Part shown: positions 60,077 to 64,000 of the stretch, in pieces
Layout: each line of letters starts with the position of its first letter
Numbering within the stretch: position 1 is the first letter of the stretch
Assembly: GCF_039534915.1 (NCBI RefSeq)
Contig: NZ_BAAAWE010000001.1
Location: 6,262,001 to 6,326,000, forward strand
Reading direction: 5' to 3'
Source of the DNA: Streptomyces roseofulvus
GTDB lineage: Bacteria; Actinomycetota; Actinomycetes; Streptomycetales; Streptomycetaceae
Length of the DNA stretch: 64,000 bases
Notes under the pieces: generated by a model
Told to the model about the DNA's origin: nothing
Databases searched by the model: none
What the model saw: only the letters and a program-made list of their open reading frames with translations
Program-made: the position numbers and the translations under genes

Positions 60077-61081
60077 TCACGGGCGGCGTGGGGCGGCGGT
60101 GCTGTCGCCCGGGACCAGGGCGGGGAGCAGCGGCCGGGGGCGCGGGTCCGGCGGGGCGGCGCAGGAGGCGGCGCCGAGCGCGAGGTCGACGGCCTGCCGG
60201 GCCATCTCCCGCTGGGGGAGGACGACGCTGGTGAGCGTCTGGCCGGAGAGCACGCCGGCCGGGGTGTCGTCGTGCGCGACCACGGACAGGTCGCCGGGGA
60301 CGGTACGGCCCAGGGCCCGGGCGGCCTCCACGGCGGCGACCGCGAGGACGTCGTGGGTGGCGAAGAGCGCGGTCGCCTCCGGGTGGGCCCGCAGCGCGTC
60401 GAGCGCCGCCGCGAGGCCGCCCCGGAAGGTGGGTTCGGCCGCGATCCGCACGGCGTCGTCCGGCAGCGGGACGCCGTCCTCGTGGAAGGCCCGCCGGAAT
60501 CCGGCCGTCCGGACGGTGTGCGCGGGGCTGGCGAGGACCAGGGCCCGCTCGTGCCCGAGCGCCCGCAGATGCCGGCCGGCGAGGTGGCCGCCGTGCTCGT
60601 AGTCGACCGTGACCACCGGGAAGCCGTCCGGCAGCGCGGCCTCCCAGGCGCACAGCACCACCGGGAAGCGGGCGTCGGCGAGGAGCGGCAGATGGCCGGT
60701 GAGCCCCTGGTCGCCGGCGATCAGCAGGGCGTCCACGGAGCGGCTGGCCAGCGCGGCCAGATGGCGGCGGGCCCGCTCGCCGTCGAGGCGGGTGGTGCAG
60801 AGCAGCAGCCGGTGGCCGCGCTCCTCCAGCGCGTCCTCGACCTCCTCGACCAGGTCCGCGTAGAAGGGCGCGGAGACGGTCGGCACGAAGAGCCCGACGG
60901 TGCGGCTGCTGCCGGTGGCGAGCGAGCGGGCCACCAGATTGGGTACGTAGCCGAGCTCGGCGATCGCCGCGCGGACCCGCGCCTCCGTCGCCGGGCGCAC
61001 CGCGACGCGCCCGGTGACGACGTTGGAGACGGTCTGCTTGGTGACGCCGGCCCGCTCCGCCACGTCCTGCATGGTGACCAT
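60077..61081 (-). CDS. LacI-family transcriptional regulator
   Basis: 334 residues. The helix-turn-helix and hinge are at the very start (MQDVAERAGVTKQTVSNVVTGR, then RSLATGSSRTVGLFVP), followed by a periplasmic-binding-protein fold. The ATG at 61081 is used. It is divergent from the secreted lectin-like protein across 216 bases that contain a LacI-type palindrome, so it probably represses that gene and itself until a sugar is bound. Confidence 0.9.
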   Translation of the reverse strand: MVTMQDVAERAGVTKQTVSNVVTGRVAVRPATEARVRAAIAELGYVPNLVARSLATGSSRTVGLFVPTVSAPFYADLVEEVEDALEERGHRLLLCTTRLDGERARRHLAALASRSVDALLIAGDQGLTGHLPLLADARFPVVLCAWEAALPDGFPVVTVDYEHGGHLAGRHLRALGHERALVLASPAHTVRTAGFRRAFHEDGVPLPDDAVRIAAEPTFRGGLAAALDALRAHPEATALFATHDVLAVAAVEAARALGRTVPGDLSVVAHDDTPAGVLSGQTLTSVVLPQREMARQAVDLALGAASCAAPPDPRPRPLLPALVPGDSTAAPRRP

Positions 61082-61227
61082 GACGCCCCCCGTCGCCCCC
61101 GCCCCGCCAGGCTCGCAACGTAACCGGGCCCCCACCTGCGGTCAAGGCGTTCCCGCGCTTCCCCGGAGGCCGGTCCGACCGCCAACTCCCTTGGGGAGAA
61201 AGGCGACAGGCGCTCGCAGGGCTCTTG

Positions 61228-61241
61228 TTTTACCGGTCAAA
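61228..61241. promoter_or_regulatory. LacI-type palindrome TTTnACCGGTnAAA
   Basis: TTTTACCGGTCAAA has a central CG and symmetric arms, as in LacI-family operators. It lies 57 to 70 bases before the start of the lectin gene and 147 bases from the regulator start. Confidence 0.55.
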
Positions 61242-61297
61242 TGCGCTCTAGGGTCCGTGCCACCAGCGGCTCGACTCCTCCACCCCTGGGAGTACTC

Positions 61298-63529
61298 GTG
61301 CACCTTCCGCGCAGCAGATTCGTGAGCACGCTCGTCGCGGCGGCCCTGGCCGTGAGCGGCGCCGCCCTCGCCGCCGCCCCGTCGGCCACCGCCGGGCCCG
61401 CCCCCGCGACCACCGATTCCGCCACCGCCACCTACACGGTCACCGTCGGCGCCAAGGGTTCCTGGAACCGGCCCGACGACACCCCGGCCAGCCCGTACAT
61501 CGACAAGGACGGCACCTTCTACTACCAGCAGGCCCACGCTTTGTACGGGGCGACCGACCCCCGCAAGTGGACCTTCTACACCGGCGCCGACTTCGACTCC
61601 GCCACCCGCTCGTCGGCGATCAGCGACGCGGTGAACCCGGCCAACTCCGCCGACCGCAACAACGACACCACCTGGCGCTGCAACAACAGCGTCACCGGCG
61701 TGGAGTCCACCCCGGCCCCGGCCGGCAGCGGCTACGCCCACCGCAACTACTGCGACCTGACCGGGATGTGGGTCGACCCGGACACCGGCGACTGGTACGG
61801 CCTCGTCCACAACGAGTTCACCCCGCAGCCCTTCGCCGACGGCATCCACTACGACGGCATCGACTACGCCGTCTCCCGGGACCAGGGCCGGACCTGGACC
61901 GTCAAGGACCACGTCATCACCTCGCCGTACAGCACGAAGCGCGGCGACACCGCCGCGTTCCCGCAGCAGACGTACCACTACGGCACCGGCGACCCGCGCC
62001 TCTTCGTCGACACCGCCTCCGGCTACTTCTACGCCTTCTACGGCTCCCGGATCGTCAACAAGGGCGGCGGCTGGGCCGCCTTCTACGGGCACGTCGCCCG
62101 GGCCCCCATCTCCGGGAAGATGGCGCCCGGTTCGTGGCGCAAGTGGTACGACGGCGCCTGGGCGCAGCCCGGCGTCGGCGGCCGGGAGTCGACCATGGTC
62201 CCGGTCGGCGCGGGCAGCGCGACCGGCTACGTGCCGAAGGAGAAGGAGTACGACCCCGCCCACGCCGGCACGGTGAGCCAGCAGGTCGCGGCCGGGCTCA
62301 CCCCCGCCACCTCCCCGCTCTTCGTCATGGACATCACCTACAACGCCCACCTCGGCCTGTACATCGGCGAGCCGCAGGCCGTCGACCAGAGCGGCAACGC
62401 GCCACAGGAGATCTACGCCACCACCGACCTGACCACCCAGAAGTGGTTCCGGCTCGGCGACACCGGCAGCTACCGGACCGCCTCCTGGTACCGCTGGTTC
62501 CTCGACGCCGGCAACCGCACCTCCTCCGGCATCGTCGGCAGGGACTTCCGCGCCTACTGCTCCTTCGGCTGCTCCGGCGGCGCGAGCGGGGAGTACGTCA
62601 ACCTCAGCATCGGGACGAACGAGCCCGCCGCCCCCGTCGACACCGCCCGCGCCTACCGGATCGCCGCCACGGACGGCCGGGTGCTCGCCCAGGTCCCCGG
62701 CGGCTCCGCCACCACCTCCACGCCGGCCGCCACCGGCTCGGCGCTGGAGCACTGGACCTTCACCGCGAAGGGCGACGGCTCCTACCGCATCGCCAACGCC
62801 GCCACCGGCGGCCTCCTCGGCGTCGCCTCCACCGGACCCGGCACGCGCGCGTGGGGCACGAAGCCGACGGTCGCCGCGGCGGCCTCCGGCACCGGGCAGG
62901 ACTGGTTCGTGATCCGCGGCGCCTCCGCCGCCGACAACACCCCCACCGGCACCGTGAAGCTGGTCAACCGGTACAGCGGCCTCGTCCTCGGACTCTCCGC
63001 CACCGCCGCCCGCGCCGCCGAGACCGTGCCGGCCCGCAGCTGGACCGACACCACCGGCTCCCCGGTCGGCGCCGGCCGCACGGCCGGCGAGCAGAGCCTC
63101 ACCCTCACCCCGGTCGGCGACGCGCCGCGGACCGTCACCCTCACCGCCGGTGGCAAGGCCCTCGACAACCCCGACAGCAGCACCGCCGACGGCACCGGGC
63201 TCGTCACCTGGACCCCGAACGGCGGCGCCAACCAGAAGTGGACCCTCACCCCGCACGCCGACGGCGGCTACGAGCTCCGCAACAACGCCTCGGGGAAGTG
63301 CGCGGACATCGAGAACGGCTCCACCGCCGCCGGTGCCCGGGTCATCCAGTGGACCTGCCACGGCGGCGCCAACCAGCGCTGGACGCTCCAGCGCCTCCCC
63401 GACGGCACCTCCACCGTCACCTCCGTGCGCAGCGGCCTCCTCCTGACCACCGCCTCACCGGCGAACGGGGCCAAGGTCACCCAGCAGCCGGACACCGGGA
63501 GCGCCCTCCAGCGCTGGACCACCGGCTGA
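61298..63529 (+). CDS. Secreted protein with C-terminal ricin-type lectin domain
   Basis: 743 residues from the GTG at 61298 (GGGAG five bases upstream). A signal peptide ends near residue 33 (PSATAGPAP). Residues about 35-440 show repeated DxxTG and aromatic strand motifs like a beta-propeller glycosidase or binding domain that I cannot assign. A ricin-type beta-trefoil covers about residues 600-743, with repeated QxW motifs (NGGANQKWTL, HGGANQRWTL, SALQRWTTG). It probably binds or breaks polysaccharides outside the cell. Divergent from the LacI gene, which likely responds to the sugar product. Confidence 0.82.
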   Translation: MHLPRSRFVSTLVAAALAVSGAALAAAPSATAGPAPATTDSATATYTVTVGAKGSWNRPDDTPASPYIDKDGTFYYQQAHALYGATDPRKWTFYTGADFDSATRSSAISDAVNPANSADRNNDTTWRCNNSVTGVESTPAPAGSGYAHRNYCDLTGMWVDPDTGDWYGLVHNEFTPQPFADGIHYDGIDYAVSRDQGRTWTVKDHVITSPYSTKRGDTAAFPQQTYHYGTGDPRLFVDTASGYFYAFYGSRIVNKGGGWAAFYGHVARAPISGKMAPGSWRKWYDGAWAQPGVGGRESTMVPVGAGSATGYVPKEKEYDPAHAGTVSQQVAAGLTPATSPLFVMDITYNAHLGLYIGEPQAVDQSGNAPQEIYATTDLTTQKWFRLGDTGSYRTASWYRWFLDAGNRTSSGIVGRDFRAYCSFGCSGGASGEYVNLSIGTNEPAAPVDTARAYRIAATDGRVLAQVPGGSATTSTPAATGSALEHWTFTAKGDGSYRIANAATGGLLGVASTGPGTRAWGTKPTVAAAASGTGQDWFVIRGASAADNTPTGTVKLVNRYSGLVLGLSATAARAAETVPARSWTDTTGSPVGAGRTAGEQSLTLTPVGDAPRTVTLTAGGKALDNPDSSTADGTGLVTWTPNGGANQKWTLTPHADGGYELRNNASGKCADIENGSTAAGARVIQWTCHGGANQRWTLQRLPDGTSTVTSVRSGLLLTTASPANGAKVTQQPDTGSALQRWTTG

Positions 63530-63550
63530 CCGGAGCCGCTCCCTCCTCCC

Positions 63551-63586
63551 GGGGGCCCGCGCGGACGCCCGTCCGCCCGGGCCCCC
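63551..63586 (+). terminator. Terminator of the lectin gene
   Basis: GGGGGCCCGCGCGGAC (63551-63566) pairs with GTCCGCCCGGGCCCCC (63571-63586), one mismatch in 16, loop GCCC. Confidence 0.8.
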
Positions 63587-63674
63587 GACCCCTTGACAGC
63601 GAGGTCATGCCCCTGACAGGAGTGGCCGCACGACTTCCACCGGCGACTGACACCTCGAAGGGGGCGATCGGCCC

Positions 63675-64000
63675 ATGACCGAGCCCGAGAGCACGGCACC
63701 CGGCCCGCGACCGGACGGCACCTACGACGTCGTCATCAGCGGGGCGAGCCTCGCCGGCAGCGCCGCGGCGATCCTGCTCGCGCGGCGCGGCGCCCGCGTC
63801 GCCCTCCTGGAGCGCCGCTCGGACCCCGACGCGTACAAGGTGCTCTGCACCCACGCCCTCACCGCCTGCGCCCACCCGGTCCTCGACGAACTCGGCCTCC
63901 TTCCCGACCTGGAGAAGGCCGGAGCCGTCCGCAACGAGGCGCGCTGGTACACCCGTTGGGGCTGGATCGAACCGCGCGCCGCACCCGGCGGACCCGCGCT
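63675..64000 (+). CDS. FAD-dependent oxidoreductase, N-terminal fragment
   Basis: Open from the ATG at 63675 to the window edge (108 complete codons). After a short disordered start it has YDVVISGASLAGSAAAIL, a GxSxxG variant of the dinucleotide-binding motif, then VALLERRSD with the Glu that contacts the FAD ribose. The pattern resembles the geranylgeranyl-reductase/aromatic hydroxylase family. The substrate domain is not in view. It follows the lectin terminator, so it is a new transcript, possibly driven from the TTGACA at 63593. Confidence 0.8.
   Translation, partial: MTEPESTAPGPRPDGTYDVVISGASLAGSAAAILLARRGARVALLERRSDPDAYKVLCTHALTACAHPVLDELGLLPDLEKAGAVRNEARWYTRWGWIEPRAAPGGPA

Noticed and set aside
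63593..63621. TTGACA as a sigma-70-type promoter of the last gene
   Set aside because: The expected -10 position (about 63616-63621, ACAGGA) is poor; kept only as a hint in the gene entry.

Overview
The window is a piece of an actinobacterial chromosome, almost certainly Streptomyces. GC is very high throughout, nearly every codon ends in G or C, GTG and TTG starts are common, and gene content is typical of the genus: SirA/CysH sulfur assimilation, an AfsA-type gamma-butyrolactone synthase with its ScbR-type receptor, a PoxB-like pyruvate oxidase, RsgA, an Ada/AlkA fusion, PucR with xanthine dehydrogenase, and many TetR, LuxR, AraC, ROK and LacI regulators. I recognised no rRNA, tRNA, insertion sequence, integrase or CRISPR array.

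Layout. 1-2.2 kb: a leftward sulfate-assimilation operon (leader peptide, sulfite reductase sirA, a small zinc-ribbon protein, cysH cut by the window edge) whose stops and starts overlap. 2.2-9 kb: a GC-rich tandem-repeat stretch, an acetyltransferase, a GAF-domain regulator, an AidB-like flavoprotein, a YihY membrane protein, and an AraC regulator overlapping a VOC-fold gene. 9-13 kb: a secreted phospholipase A2, a structured leader with a small ORF ahead of rsgA, an Ada/AlkA-like protein and a DUF456 membrane protein. 13-27.7 kb: a TrmB/LuxR regulator divergent from a large secreted subtilase, a PP2C-like protein carrying an in-frame dispersed repeat, poxB, an RsbW-like kinase with a TTA codon, a DUF2637 membrane protein, an iron-boxed FhuF-like reductase, a GntR regulator, a STAND-type ATPase with a C-terminal propeller, and a TPR protein.

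27.9-36.8 kb is a purine-catabolism island. PucR diverges from a three-gene molybdenum hydroxylase (FAD, 2Fe-2S and molybdopterin subunits), followed by a terminator, a seven-copy short tandem repeat, an AzgA-type purine permease and the XdhC maturation factor. 37-42 kb holds a lipoprotein, a ROK regulator, a TetR/acyl-CoA dehydrogenase pair with a palindromic operator, and an HbpS-like heme-binding protein.

42-50 kb is the most interesting part. An SDR, a TetR regulator, a DUF35 OB-fold protein and a leftward acd-etfB-etfA operon are linked by one recurring palindrome, GGCACnGAGTGCC, ahead of the TetR gene, ahead of the DUF35 gene, inside the terminator shared by the convergent genes, and as a split pair ahead of acd. 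This looks like a compact self-contained fatty-acyl oxidation regulon. Directly behind it lies a gamma-butyrolactone locus: receptor (-), a candidate autoregulatory element, AfsA-type synthase (+) and an NAD-dependent reductase/epimerase (+), with no biosynthetic cluster in view.

50-64 kb: an orphan NarL-type histidine kinase, CorA, a sugar-lactone oxidase divergent from a PLP-dependent aldolase with twin operators between them and a TetR gene behind, a DUF1254 protein, a TatA-like peptide, a DUF4239 protein, a second YihY protein, LacI divergent from a secreted ricin-lectin protein, and the start of an FAD-dependent oxidoreductase cut by the right edge.
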